DNA of 64,000 nucleotides from Mycteria americana (taxonomy: Eukaryota > Chordata > Aves > Ciconiiformes > Ciconiidae): the NCBI RefSeq assembly GCF_035582795.1, contig NC_134370.1, forward strand, positions 50,579,501-50,643,500, given 5' to 3'. The position numbers were made by a program, and so were the translations under genes. Below are positions 1 to 11,300 of the stretch, one piece after another; positions within the stretch are counted from its first letter, which is position 1, and the number at the start of each line of letters is the position of its first letter. Below the pieces are notes generated by a model. It ran no database searches, was not told where the DNA came from, and saw nothing but the letters and a program-made list of their open reading frames with translations.

Positions 1-692
1 TTCTATAAGCAGCTGGGAGAAGCCTCACGATCACTAGTCCTTGTTCTTGTGGGGGACTTCAACCTGCCGGATGTCTGCTGGAAATACAACACAGCAGAGA
101 GGAAACAGCCTAGGAGGTTCCTGGAGTGTGTGGCAGATAACTTCCTGACACAGCTGGTGAGTGAGCCAACTAGGGAAGGTGCCCCGCTGGACCTCTTGTT
201 CACGAACAGAGAAGGACTTGTGAGCCATGTGATGGTTGGAGGCTGTCTTGGGCAGAGTGATCACGAAATGATAGAGTTTTTGATACGTGGAGAAGTGAGG
301 AGGGGGGTCAGCAAAACTGCCACCTTGGACTTCTGGAGGGCAGACTTTGGCCTATTTAGGAGACTGGTTGACAGAGTCCCCTGGGAGGCAGCCCTAATGG
401 GCAAAGGAGTCCAGGAAGGCTGGACATTCTTTAAGGAGGAAGTCCTAAAGGCACAAGACCAGGATGTCCCCAGGTGCTGAAAGACGAGCCGGCGGGGAAG
501 AAGACCGGCCTGGCTGACTAGAGAGCTTTGGCTCGAACTCAGGAAAAAGAGGAGGGTTTATGACCTCTAGAAGAAGGGGCAGGCAACTCAGGAGGACTAG
601 AAAGGTGTAGCAAGGCTGTGCAGGGAGAAAATTAGAAGGGCCAAAGCTGAGCTAGAGCTCAATCTGGCTGCTGCTGTAAAACACAACAAAAA
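1..692 (+). pseudogene. CR1 ORF2 endonuclease C-terminal part and linker, broken
   Basis: The first frame reads through an apurinic-endonuclease-like segment. It includes GDFNLPDVCW near 52-81 and the conserved QSDHEMIEF near 253-279, where SDH is the typical catalytic motif at the end of this fold. The frame is interrupted by TGA at 478-480 and TAG at 568-570 and 598-600. The TAG at 568 replaces what is probably a Trp codon. The sequence then shifts frame near 688-693, inside a short A run, where recognisable protein continues in the next frame. This half cannot make an intact endonuclease. The sequence before position 1 is not visible. Confidence 0.88.
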
Positions 693-2411
693 TACTTCTT
701 CAAATACATTAGCAGCAAAAGGAGAGCTAAGGAGAATCTCCAGCCTCTAGTAGACAGGGGAGGGAACACAGTGACCAAGGATGAGGAAGAGGCTGAGGTA
801 CTTAATGCCTTCTTTGCCTCAGTCTTTAATAGCAGGGCCAATTGTTCTCTGGGTACCCAGCCCCTGGAGTTGGAAGATAGGGACGGGGACCAGAATGGAG
901 CCCCCATAATCCAGGGGGAAATGGTGAGTGACCTGCTGCACCACTTAGACATTCTCAAGTCTATGGGGCCTGATGAGATCCACCCGAGAGTACTGAAGGA
1001 ACTGGCAGATGTGCTCACCAAGCCCCTTTCCATCATTTACCAGCAGTCCTGGCTACCTGGGGAGGTCCCAGCTGACTGGAGATTAGCGAATGTGACACCC
1101 ATCTACAAGAAGGGCCGGAAGGAGGACCTGGGGAACTACAGGCCTGTCAGCCTGACCTTGGTTCTGGGGAAGCTGATGGAGCAGATCATCCTGCGTGCTG
1201 TCACACGGCATGTAGAGAATAACCAACGGATCAAGCCCAGCCAGCATGGGTTCAGGAAAGGCAGGTCCTGCTTGACCAACCTGATCTCCTTGTATGACAA
1301 GGTGACCCGCCTAGTGGATGAGGGAAAGGCTGTGGATGTTGTCTATCTAGACTTCAGTAAAGCCTTTGACATGGTTTCCCACAGCATTCTCCTGGAGAAA
1401 CTGGCTGCTCATGGCTTGGACGGGTGTACTCTTCGCTGGGTAAAGAACTGGCTGGATGGCCGGGCCCAAAGAGTGGTGGTGAATGGAGTTTACTCCAGTT
1501 GGCGGCCGGTCACAAGCGGTGTTCCCCAGGGCTCTGTGTTGGGGCCAGTTCTGTTTAATATCTTTATTGATGATCTGGATGAAGGGATCGAGTGTACTCT
1601 GAGTAAGTTTGCAGATGACACCAAGTTGTGTGGGAGTGTTGATCTGCTTGAGGGGAGGAAGGCTCTGCAGAGGGACCTGGACAGGCTGGATCGAGGGGCT
1701 GGGGCCAATTGTATGAGGTTCAACAAGGCTAAGTGCAAGGTCCTGCCCTTGGGCCACAGCAACCCCATGCAACGCTACAGGCTTGGGGAAGAGTGGCTGG
1801 AAAGCTGCCTGGCAGAAAAGGACCTGGGGGTGTTGGTTGACAGCTGCCTGAATATGAGCCAGCAGGGTGCCCAGGTGGCCAAGAAAGCCAATGGCATCCT
1901 GGCTTGTATCAAAAATAGCGTGGCCAGCAGGACTAGGGAAGTGACCGTGCCCCTGTACTCAGCACTGGTGAGGCTGCACCTCCAATACTGTGTTCAGTTT
2001 TGGGCCCCCCACTACAGGAGAGACATTGAGGTGCTGGAGCGTGTCCAGAGAAGGGCAACGAAGCTGGTGAAGGGTCTGGAGCAGAAGTCTGATGAGGAGC
2101 GGCTGAGGGAACTGGGGTTGTTTAGCCTGGAGAAAAGGAGGCTGAGGGGAGACCTTCTTGCTCTCTACAACTACCTGAAAGGAGGTTGTAGAGAGGTGGG
2201 GGTCTGTCTCTTCTCCCAGGTAACAAGTGATAGGACGAGAGGAAATGGCCTCAAGTTGTGCCAGAGGAGGTTTAGACTGGATATTAGGAAATTTTACTTC
2301 CCTGAAAGGGTTATCAAGCATTGGAACAGGCTGCCCAGGGAAGTGGTTGAGTCGCCATCCCTGGAGGTATTTAGAAGATGTTTGGATGAGCTGCTTAGGA
2401 ACATGGTGTAG
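693..2411 (+). CDS. CR1 ORF2 reverse transcriptase domain, open frame without its endonuclease
   Basis: From the frameshift near 693 to the TAG at 2409-2411 the frame is open for more than 570 codons. Reverse transcriptase landmarks appear in order. PIYKKG followed by NYRPVSL lies near 1101-1155, and [14 protein letters not shown] near 1242-1284. YLDFSKAFD at 1344-1370 contains the first catalytic Asp. PQGSVLGP lies near 1527-1550, and FADDTKL at 1608-1628 contains the catalytic Asp pair. The C-terminal part ends in the usual CR1 pattern of [18 protein letters not shown]. There is no proper start codon, and the endonuclease upstream is out of frame. It is therefore a long surviving ORF fragment, not a functional element on its own. 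Confidence 0.9.
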   Translation, partial: YFFKYISSKRRAKENLQPLVDRGGNTVTKDEEEAEVLNAFFASVFNSRANCSLGTQPLELEDRDGDQNGAPIIQGEMVSDLLHHLDILKSMGPDEIHPRVLKELADVLTKPLSIIYQQSWLPGEVPADWRLANVTPIYKKGRKEDLGNYRPVSLTLVLGKLMEQIILRAVTRHVENNQRIKPSQHGFRKGRSCLTNLISLYDKVTRLVDEGKAVDVVYLDFSKAFDMVSHSILLEKLAAHGLDGCTLRWVKNWLDGRAQRVVVNGVYSSWRPVTSGVPQGSVLGPVLFNIFIDDLDEGIECTLSKFADDTKLCGSVDLLEGRKALQRDLDRLDRGAGANCMRFNKAKCKVLPLGHSNPMQRYRLGEEWLESCLAEKDLGVLVDSCLNMSQQGAQVAKKANGILACIKNSVASRTREVTVPLYSALVRLHLQYCVQFWAPHYRRDIEVLERVQRRATKLVKGLEQKSDEERLRELGLFSLEKRRLRGDLLALYNYLKGGCREVGVCLFSQVTSDRTRGNGLKLCQRRFRLDIRKFYFPERVIKHWNRLPREVVESPSLEVFRRCLDELLRNMV

Positions 2412-2505
2412 CGGTGGTCTTGGTAGTGTTAGGTTTACGGTTGGACTCGATGATCTTAAAGGTCTTTTCCAACCTATACAATTCTGTGATATTGTAATGA
2501 TTTGA

Positions 2506-5084
2506 TTGATTTTTCACTCTTCTCTGTGGAAACTATTCTGTTATCTACTGTATGTTTGCAGTGAAAAGGTAGTAATTATGCAACTTTTGTAATTTTATTG
2601 TAGGAATGTTGCTAATATTTTCAGGTCTCTTGAAGAGATACTCTTTGTCCAAGAGCATTTTGAACATTTACAAATACAACATTTACAATAGAATGTTCTA
2701 TGTTAGCTCTGTATGGTAAGATTTTTTTTTTTTTCAACAGAGCAGTCACCCACATGTGCCCAACCATACCTGCAGTCCCTGCCATCGGTGTTGGTTTAGA
2801 AGCCAGAACATTGTATAGATTTTTTTTCTCTGGGCTTTGGGGTTTCACTGCGGGGAAAAAAACCATTTGGATTAACGCTAGTTTCTGTCTCTGACAGGTC
2901 TTATGTCTCATCCTTTTCACACCAGGACTGGGGTTAAGTGCAGAAACACCTGCTTTGCCTTCACTACTCATAAAATATTTGTTGGGTGCCACTGGTTACA
3001 CTTTGATAAAGTTGGTCTGTCTATTACCTAGAATCCTTCATAGCTACTTGTTTTCTAAACTGTCTGGATTTATGATGCCCTTCTTCCACTGACCTAAGCA
3101 AAGCTCCACACCTATGTTTTGAAAATCATTATATGCAATTTACACATGAGAAAATGAAGGCACATGGAGATTAAGCAGCTTTATTTGTATTTATTGCTGT
3201 CATTATTACTTGCTGTTTGTCAAGAGAACAAATGCAAGACTGTGAGTCAAGAACATGAATGGAATATAGTGTAAGTCAGGAACATTGATCTTGGATTGAA
3301 ACACATCACAGCTTTGACTGCTCAGTTCACTTTCTGCACCAGGGTTTTTATCTCTTTACCTGGGAGGGGGTAGAAAGGTGAATTCCCCCCTGCCCCCAAA
3401 ATGCTCTGCACATGCTAGGATATAGCATGGGGCAGTGAAATCTTCAGAAATAGTTTCACAGAATACTGGCAGCAAACTGGACTGGTTTTGGTATTTTTCA
3501 GTTTAGTAGTTGTATTTTATCAGCTGATTATGAATGAGCTTTTCTACACAGCTAAGTAATGACACTTTTTTTGCTGCAAGAGAAGGTTGGTTTGGGTTTT
3601 TTTTTTGTTCGTTTGTGAGCTTACAATAGCTTGCTGTGCCTCTGGTTATCTGTGCAGATTGCAAGCCTGACTTGAGGGAGACGGCAAGTGTGTTCTAAAG
3701 CACTCATGCAGATCCAGCTATGGTTGATGTGTTCATATATTGCCAGAAATGCTCAGAGAGGTAGTTTCCAGGCCCTCTGTGAAGCAACTAGAGGAACAGC
3801 ATTTGAGAGGAATTTGAAGGATGTTGTACTTCTGAACACTCCAGAACTGCTTTTTTCAGCCACTGAGCTACCAGGATAGATACTAGCTGAGCTTTCTTTA
3901 CAGTTTTTGCTTTCCATAAGTGTTGTAAAAGACAATCGTGCTTATTAACTTGTATCAGAAACTTCAAAAAGTCCTATTTTCTGTTACTCTTAATTCTGAC
4001 AAACCTAAGCTCTTTGGTCTGAAATTTTCCATAAGCTCTCTGTAGAATATATATATTTTTTTTGTTTATGCTAAAAATGTTTCTTCATTTATGAAAGTAA
4101 ATCTAAGGAAAAAAATGTTGTTCTTAATATGTTCTTGTACTATTTTGTTCAGAAGTATGGGAACTAACTGTTTGATAGGGGAGTCATGAGTGGTTTTTTT
4201 GTCTTCCTTGTGAGAATTCACGTAAATTTTGCCAACTTACTAACCCTAGATTCTCTAAGGAGTGTATTTATACTCAGCCTGCTTCTTGCTGGGTTTGCAA
4301 GAGCCAAGTAGAATGTTTGAGACAGTAATTTCTTGTGAATGCCAGGGACTGCCCCAGTCCTTGGCACCAGTGGTGAGAGCCAAGTGACATTAGTTGGTGC
4401 TCTCTGTCTGTGTCCTGTCAAGGAAGGGGAGGAAAAATACAGGGATGGGGGGGAAGTGGATGGTAGACAGGGTGAGGAAGGCAAGAGCAGAAGAAGGTGA
4501 AAGTTAACATGGAAATAGGACAAGATAGGAGTGAGTGGAGTGGATATACATACAAGAAAACAGGGCAGATGACCAAGGAAAAAAACTGTGGGAAGTAGTG
4601 GGGAACAGGGGCAGGATGAAGGAGAATAGCTGGAGGAGAAGGAGGGAGGAAAGAGCAATGGCAAGCAAAAGGAGTTTGGATGCTGAACAGGGTCAGAGGT
4701 TTCAGATCTTTCAGATCTCTGTAGCCTTCTGATTCACCAGCTACTCCATTAGCTCAAGGGATAGTGGGTTGTGCAGGGCTGAGCATGGACAAACAGATTC
4801 TTCTGGAATTGGTGGTGTGCCTGTAACACACAGAAGATCAGCGTAATTCTGTATGGTGGCACTTCTATTCAAGATGTAGAAAAAAGCGTAAGAAATAAAG
4901 ATTTCTCTTTCTACATGGCATATTTGATAGTTATAAAATTGGAAAGCCCCTTTCTCAAAAGGTGGGAAGTGCCAGACTTGTGCTCAGTCCTGCGGTCTTT
5001 ATTCAGTCCTCTTGTGTTTTGGTCGAAAGTCACACAGTATTTGTCAATGATAGAATACCTTGATGATAATGCTTTACTTTCCAG
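2506..5084. other. Non-coding stretch between the CR1 and the first recognised ACSBG1 exon
   Basis: I found no exon of ACSBG1 or any other gene here. It is probably intron of ACSBG1, because the exon at 5085 opens with a split codon and so needs an exon upstream. It holds several T runs (near 2720, 3600 and 4055) and a purine-rich stretch at about 4419-4680. The open frames in this stretch resemble no protein I know. Confidence 0.6.
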
Positions 5085-5302
5085 ACTCTCTGTGGACTTC
5101 CTTTGCTGATGGCAGAGTCAGACTGAGAATAGATAACTCATGTCCGCAGACTCCCATAACAGTTCATCAGATGTTCAAGGAGAGCCTAGAAAAATATGGA
5201 TCCCTTAATGCTTTGGCCAGCAAAAAGAATGGAAAGTGGGAGAAGATAACTTTTTCAGAGTATTATTGCCTCTCCAGGAAAGCAGCCAAGAGCTTCTTGA
5301 AG
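5085..5302 (+). CDS. ACSBG1: ACSBG1 exon a (first recognised)
   Basis: The acceptor CTTTCCAG precedes the exon and the donor GTAGGT follows it. The exon opens with the last two bases of a split codon. It reads [22 protein letters not shown] and [11 protein letters not shown], which is the start of the conserved ACSBG body. The preceding exon must end with one base of a codon. Confidence 0.92.
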
Positions 5303-8300
5303 GTAGGTACAGGAAACAAAACCAATTCCTTTTTCTCCCTTTGTCGCCTTAAAAAAAACCAACCAAACAAACAAAAAAAACCCCAAAAAAACCTCAAAAA
5401 AAACCCCCCAAAAAACCCCACCAAACACCTGCCAAACAAAAACAAACACCAAACACCCCCCCCCACACACACACAATATAAGAGGCTTTTCCCATGAATT
5501 GAACATCAGCAGTCATGTTCTTTATTGAAATAATAATGATGAAATTGGTTTTGGTCAGAGATAACACTGCTGTCAAGGGAACTTGACTGCAGGTGAAGAG
5601 CTGCTGTGTACACTCTCTCAATGGGGCATGGGTACAAAGCTCAGCATAAGGCCTTAAGATTAAAAAAAGAAAAATAGGTGAGAGCAGCACTGTCATGAAT
5701 TTGGCGAGATAAAGACAAATTTTAAAACATCCTAAACATAGGGTAAGATTAGCACTCATTATGCTCATGTTCATATTGAAAAGTTCTGTTTTTCAGGCCT
5801 TTCTGGACAGCAGAGCTCAACCAGACAGGAGAAGGTAGTGGAAAGTTTAGATCATGTTAATTGCTGATAAATACTGGTTTTGCTATGGATATCAATGCAC
5901 AGAGATGTGTGTGGACATGTCTTGTCAATACCAAAATAATAAATAAATCAAAACGTTCCATGGCTTATATTTGTATGTACGTTTCATGCTATATTGTTTC
6001 TCCAGTGTGCCTATATTATATAACCTTATGCTTACTATTTTTAAGCTTGGTCTTGAACGATTCCACAGTGTAGCAATCCTTGGATTTAATTCTCCAGAAT
6101 GGTTCATCTCCGCTGTTGGAGCTGTTTTTGCTGGGTAAGAATTTTTTTTTGTTGGTTGGTTTTGTGGGGGATTTGGGGATTTCTGTTTTGCTAGGTCTGG
6201 AAATGTAGCAAATCAGTATTTGGTGTCATATCTTGGAAGTTGTGCTGCAGCTGATTAGCATGTTCAGCTACCTGCTGCAGTCTCATAGCTTTCAGTAGTC
6301 CAGACACTCATAAATTGATCCTGTTTGCCCATAGGCTTAACTGTGACAGTCACACAGAACCTATTGTACAGTATCTTATCACTGGAAGATGTGGGAAAAA
6401 TATGAGACTCCCAGTTTTATATTAATGATATTTGTCTACAGCAAGATATGTTGAAGTAGATGAAGTGACAGATAAATACTAACTAGCCTGATTCCTTCTG
6501 TCCTAATACCTGTTCATACAATTTGGATTTTACCTCTTAAGCTGGTCCTGGGCTAGTGAAATTCAGATTGGTATCTGTGTGCAGCTTGGACAGAACAAGG
6601 TCATAAGTGGGTTTTTTTACCACTTCCTCAGCTAACTCTCGTGTAACCTCAAGTGGGTTAAAATGTTGAGTCCTAGCCTATGGCGGCATCTACTGAATAG
6701 AGTTCAGAGAGTAGTTTTTGCAATGTGCATATATCGGAGATATTCATGTATATCTGAATACTTGAAACAAATGTAACAGCTGTGCTGCTGTTTACTTCCA
6801 CACCTTCATACTCTTTCAGCTTTCATCTGATCTTTGATTATTATTCTCTTTTTTGATACTAAGTGCATGTATATGTGTGTGTATGTATATGAATATATGT
6901 TCTTTTATATACATATATATATATATATATATATACATTTTTGATACAGAGGAATTGTCACAGGAATATATACAACCAATTCTCCAGAGGCCTGCCACTA
7001 CATTGCTCATGACAGCAAAACCAATATCATGGTTGTGGAAAATCAGAAACAATTGGACAAGATAATGCAGGTACAAGGTGGCTGAATGGTTACTTAAAAG
7101 CCGTAATTTTCCCATTTCTTGATGCTGTATTGGTCCCAAATACCATATTCACTATTTGTTCCATGAAAACTTTCATGGGAGTGTTCTTATTCGGAAATCT
7201 GGTATCTGGTGTTTGAGCTATTGGGTAACTTGCAGCTCTGTTCTCTAGTGTCTGTGGCTCATGTCTAAGCAATTCTGATTCTCTCCAGCAGAGAGTTCAC
7301 TGGCTGATTCCCTGCGAACTTATGTGGAAAAAAAACCCGCATTTTCATAATGTCACCCCTTGATTCTGTTTGGAAAAGCAGAGACCACTTGAATGGAAGA
7401 GATTAGGATGATGCAAGTTTGTAAAGGCCTTCCATTTAAATATTAAGGATGTTAGTGTTCAGAATTTCCTCTTTCCAAAATGTCATCTTTGCCTTCTTGT
7501 AATATTAACCATTAAGGCTGACGAATTTACTGCACTTTGATAGCATGATGGTTGACATGAGATAGACTTTAGTGAGAAAGGAGGAGGCTCTTTTAAGTGA
7601 ACAGTTACAATTTTGACAAAACTCTTTGGCAGCTCTGAGTGGGTTTCTGCAAGGGTGCCAGATTGAAAGACCAACTTCATGGAAATATCCCTGTTGCATG
7701 ACTTGGAGGAGGAACACAGGGCAGCTCCCTGGGAAGGGTTTGTCTCTGTCAGTAAGATGTTGAGGGAGGCCCATGGCTGCAGATGAGTCATCAAACTTGC
7801 ATCAAATTGCACTGTTTGCTGAAGGATGGGGGCCCTCCATGATGGAGTCTTCTGCCAAAAACATGTGCCTACCAGAGAGAAAATATCTGTGGATTTTTTT
7901 CAAATGTATTTCATATAAGTTATACATTAATTGCTTTGTATTTTGTAGTTGTGTTTTATATGTGATTTGGAGGAAGAGAGATTTTTATAAATATTCTGGA
8001 AAAATGTACAATCAGACAAGCCTTCTTGCAGTGTCATTGACTAAGTACCAGGCTATGCTGTCATGAACATGGAGAGAAGAATATAAATTGAAGAACTTGA
8101 GGGATTTGATTCATACACATTTCTATCTAGAAAAAGAAGAGACAACTCTGGCCAACACTGCTTTATCCAGCTGAAGTGTTTTTGAAACTTTTTTTTTTCC
8201 GGAAGAGCCCAAGACTGAAATAATAACATAATAGAAGGATAACAATTGAAATGTTAATATATACATAATTGCTACTGTCAAGCTACTGCTTTTGTATTAG

Positions 8301-11300
8301 CACAGATTGATCAAGTCAGTTCAGAATGTGATTAATTCAAAGGCATCTATGAGGCACTGAGTCCCAGAAAATTTAGTGAAATGAATGCTCTCTGCAGGCC
8401 ATGCAAAGCAGAGAAAGAGCTACTGAAAGCAGCAGCCATTGCTGTCTGCCTGTAAGCCTGCAACTTTATATTTTTATTGATCCTTAAAATGTGCATGTGG
8501 CTTCCTTTCCTTTTTTTCTTTAAGAAGGTAGAACGGTTTTTTAGTAGTTTAACAACAGTTTTTGCTGAGGGACTTCCTCTATCTTTACTGGTAACCATAG
8601 CGGCTAGGGTCAGCTTCTAGCTTGACCTAGACTGTTCCTTGATGTGCCCTTTGGTGCATTATGAGAAAGGATGCTGAGGAGCCATTTCTGATGTATCTTT
8701 TTTTTCTTAATCATTTGACTGAAAACAGATTTTCTAGAGCAGACTCTGTAGCGTCTCCTTTTTTCCCCTCATTTTTTTTTTTTCTTCCCTTCCTCTCCCC
8801 CTCTTGTTGAGCTTAGTTGGTTGTGAGTTCAGGGGAGAACATTTGAGGGTGGAGGGAAGCAGGAGGTTTCCTGTGATTGTCAAGCCATTACAGTTTTGGC
8901 AGTATTTTAGTGGAAAAAAACCCACACAAGATACAAATAATAAATAATAAATTTGTTTTAAAAAATCCAACAGATCTGGAATCACTTGCCACACTTGAAA
9001 GCTGTTGTGCTATATAAGGACTGCATTTCAGAGACATATCCAAATTTGTATACGGTATGTGAATGCTATAACAGAGTTATAATTCATGGGGTATTATTTA
9101 TTTGACGAATTTCTACTATGTTTTATCTGTGGAATGTCTACCATTTAGAATGCATTGTTGTGTTCCAGCAAATACATTCAAAAGCTTAATCAGCTTTTTC
9201 TGCTTAATTTACCTGTAACTTCATGTTTGATAATTGACATTTAAAATTAGAGCTACCTTGCTTAACTGTCTGTCTTGTGTCTTCCTCACTTTTTACTTGA
9301 CTGGATTAACAAAACACCTATAGGCTTCAGGTGGGAATGTGTACTCTCAAACCATTAAAAATAAAAGTTGTCCACTGGTGCTAGTGAAAACTGAATTGTG
9401 GTTAGTTACACTGGATCCAAGACCATGAAAATGCTTGTACTTTTACAGATGATAGTTGTATTTTGTTTGCACCAAATATTTCTGGTGGTAGGCAACAAGT
9501 GATGAGAAATAACTATGGACTACACAGAAGCACACATTTTCTTAGTATATGTAGAATCTTCATATCACATGGTAAAAATAAAGTAGAAAAAGGGACAAAG
9601 TCAGGATCAGAAGTTTCTGATTGGTAGAAGTCCAGCCTTTAATTTAAGAAATATGAGGACTTTAAGCAGAACAGATTTTTGTAAACATGTCATTCCAATA
9701 TATTTTGAAAATAAAATTCAAAATAGTTAAGTAGTAGGAATACAAAAGTCAGCATTTTAAGTGGACTACAGATTATCAGATTCTGGGCTGAAAATCTTCC
9801 ACTGCGGAAAAAAAATATTAATGAAGAGTGAACAGTGTAGAAATATTTAAAAATATTTGCAGTTTTCATAATCTGAGGGGTTACTAGGTACCCAAGAAAA
9901 AATCTACTGCACTTGTTTTAATATCTTCTTTTGCTATGTTGAATAGCATGTAACTGTTAATAATAAACAGTTACTGTTACAATACTGTACCTACTGGTAT
10001 AGAGTATGCCTTGCATCTCAGTACAATAAAAAAATTCATACAAAGATGATATTAGTATTTATATTTGTTAGTAAAAGGAATAAGTGCTAGCGGTTAATTC
10101 TCGAACAACATTCAGTTGCTGAAACCTAGTTGCCTGAGTACTGATATATTTGAAAACACCCCTGTTCAGGTGTCACGTTGGACACGTTTTCTCAATGAAG
10201 AAGGGAGACTGTCTGACAGTTGCCATAGTTCATGTCGTCTAAAGGAAAAATTGGAGATCAAATCACCAAAGGCAGAAATGATTGTTTATTAGGTTTGATG
10301 TAAAGCAAACCACCCGAACCACATGGCTTTTGATAAGAGATTTGTGTAGCAAGTTGACAGCTAACATGTAACGAGCAATTGCTGCTGTAAGGGCAGAGCC
10401 CTAGTTCACTGATCAGTGCATGTTTCCAGAAGGCAAATGCAAAGTCAGTAGCGTGTGTGACTGTACCTTTCACACTCCGTGGAATGGGAACACTGTCTGT
10501 TGCAGGTGCTGTTCAGTAAACAAAGCCTAGGCCACAGGTTCACAGTGATGAACGCATTCTAGTATGAGAAGACAGTAGGGTCAAGAAAACAGGAACAACT
10601 GCTAAGTCACATAGAAACAATTATACCTTGACACCTCCAGACTTGCCAGGAGCTAGGGAAATAGATGCAGCCACATTCTCTGTGAAGGGATAGGATGTGA
10701 CAAATCCTCTACTTGCTACAGAGCTGTGCATTGTACTGCCTCTCTTCAGAGATGTGGTTTGTTCGAAGGAAGTATAAAACTGATAACTGGTAATTAGAAT
10801 ACTTAGGACAGCCTTGCCGCCCAAGAAAAGGAAGTCTAGGTGCCACAGAGGCTAACTGTTGTAACCTTAGTAACACCCTGGCAATGGCAGAGGCCTGAAG
10901 GAAACAATGAACCCTGCCTCAAGCACAGACTCTCCTTTTTTATCTTTGCTGTTCTTCGCATCATCCCCTTTACTTCTATGTGGTCCTACATATATTTCCA
11001 AGAAGTCATTGAAGGGTGGAGGTGCTGCATCTTGTATTTGAATAACACAGTTCTGTAGCACAGTATGAATCATCGGATTCCAATGGGAAACTGACAGTTT
11101 GGTTATTGACTTCCTCAAAAAATTTTGTTATACCCTAGTTTTCAATTAGCATTGAAATCAATGGTACACTTAGCAGCATATCAGGTGCATGCAATAGAAG
11201 TATCCAGGAGCAACCAATATAACATAGAGGTTCAGGTTCAGTATTCTTCTGGGCCAGTTTGTGTGGCACAAAAGTCCAGCATCATAAAAGGCTTAGCTCA

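Larger units (their letters stand above)
1..2500 (+). mobile_element. CR1-type LINE, 3' portion, continuing past the left edge
   Basis: This is a non-LTR retrotransposon of the CR1 (chicken repeat 1) clade. Position 1 is already inside the endonuclease domain of ORF2, so the 5' part is outside the window. The order is endonuclease C-terminal part, linker, reverse transcriptase, stop codon at 2409-2411, then a short 3' UTR. The UTR holds the CR1 hallmark segment around 2440-2495 (GGTTGGACTCGATGATCTTA, then CTTTTCCAACCT and ATTCTGTGAT). CR1 elements have no poly(A) tail and end in short repeats of an ATTCTATGA-like unit. Here only one or two degenerate units remain, so the right end is placed at about 2490-2505. 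The element lies upstream of, or within an early intron of, ACSBG1 and has the same orientation. Confidence 0.95.

Noticed and set aside
1347-2321. Minus-strand open frames within the CR1
   Set aside because: They are shadows of the reverse transcriptase frame on the other strand.
4218-4664. Minus-strand open frame rich in Ser, Pro and Leu
   Set aside because: It is the complement of the purine-rich stretch and has no recognisable domain.
5255-5506. Minus-strand open frames rich in Phe, Gly and Val
   Set aside because: They are the complement of the A/C-only tract next to ACSBG1 exon a.
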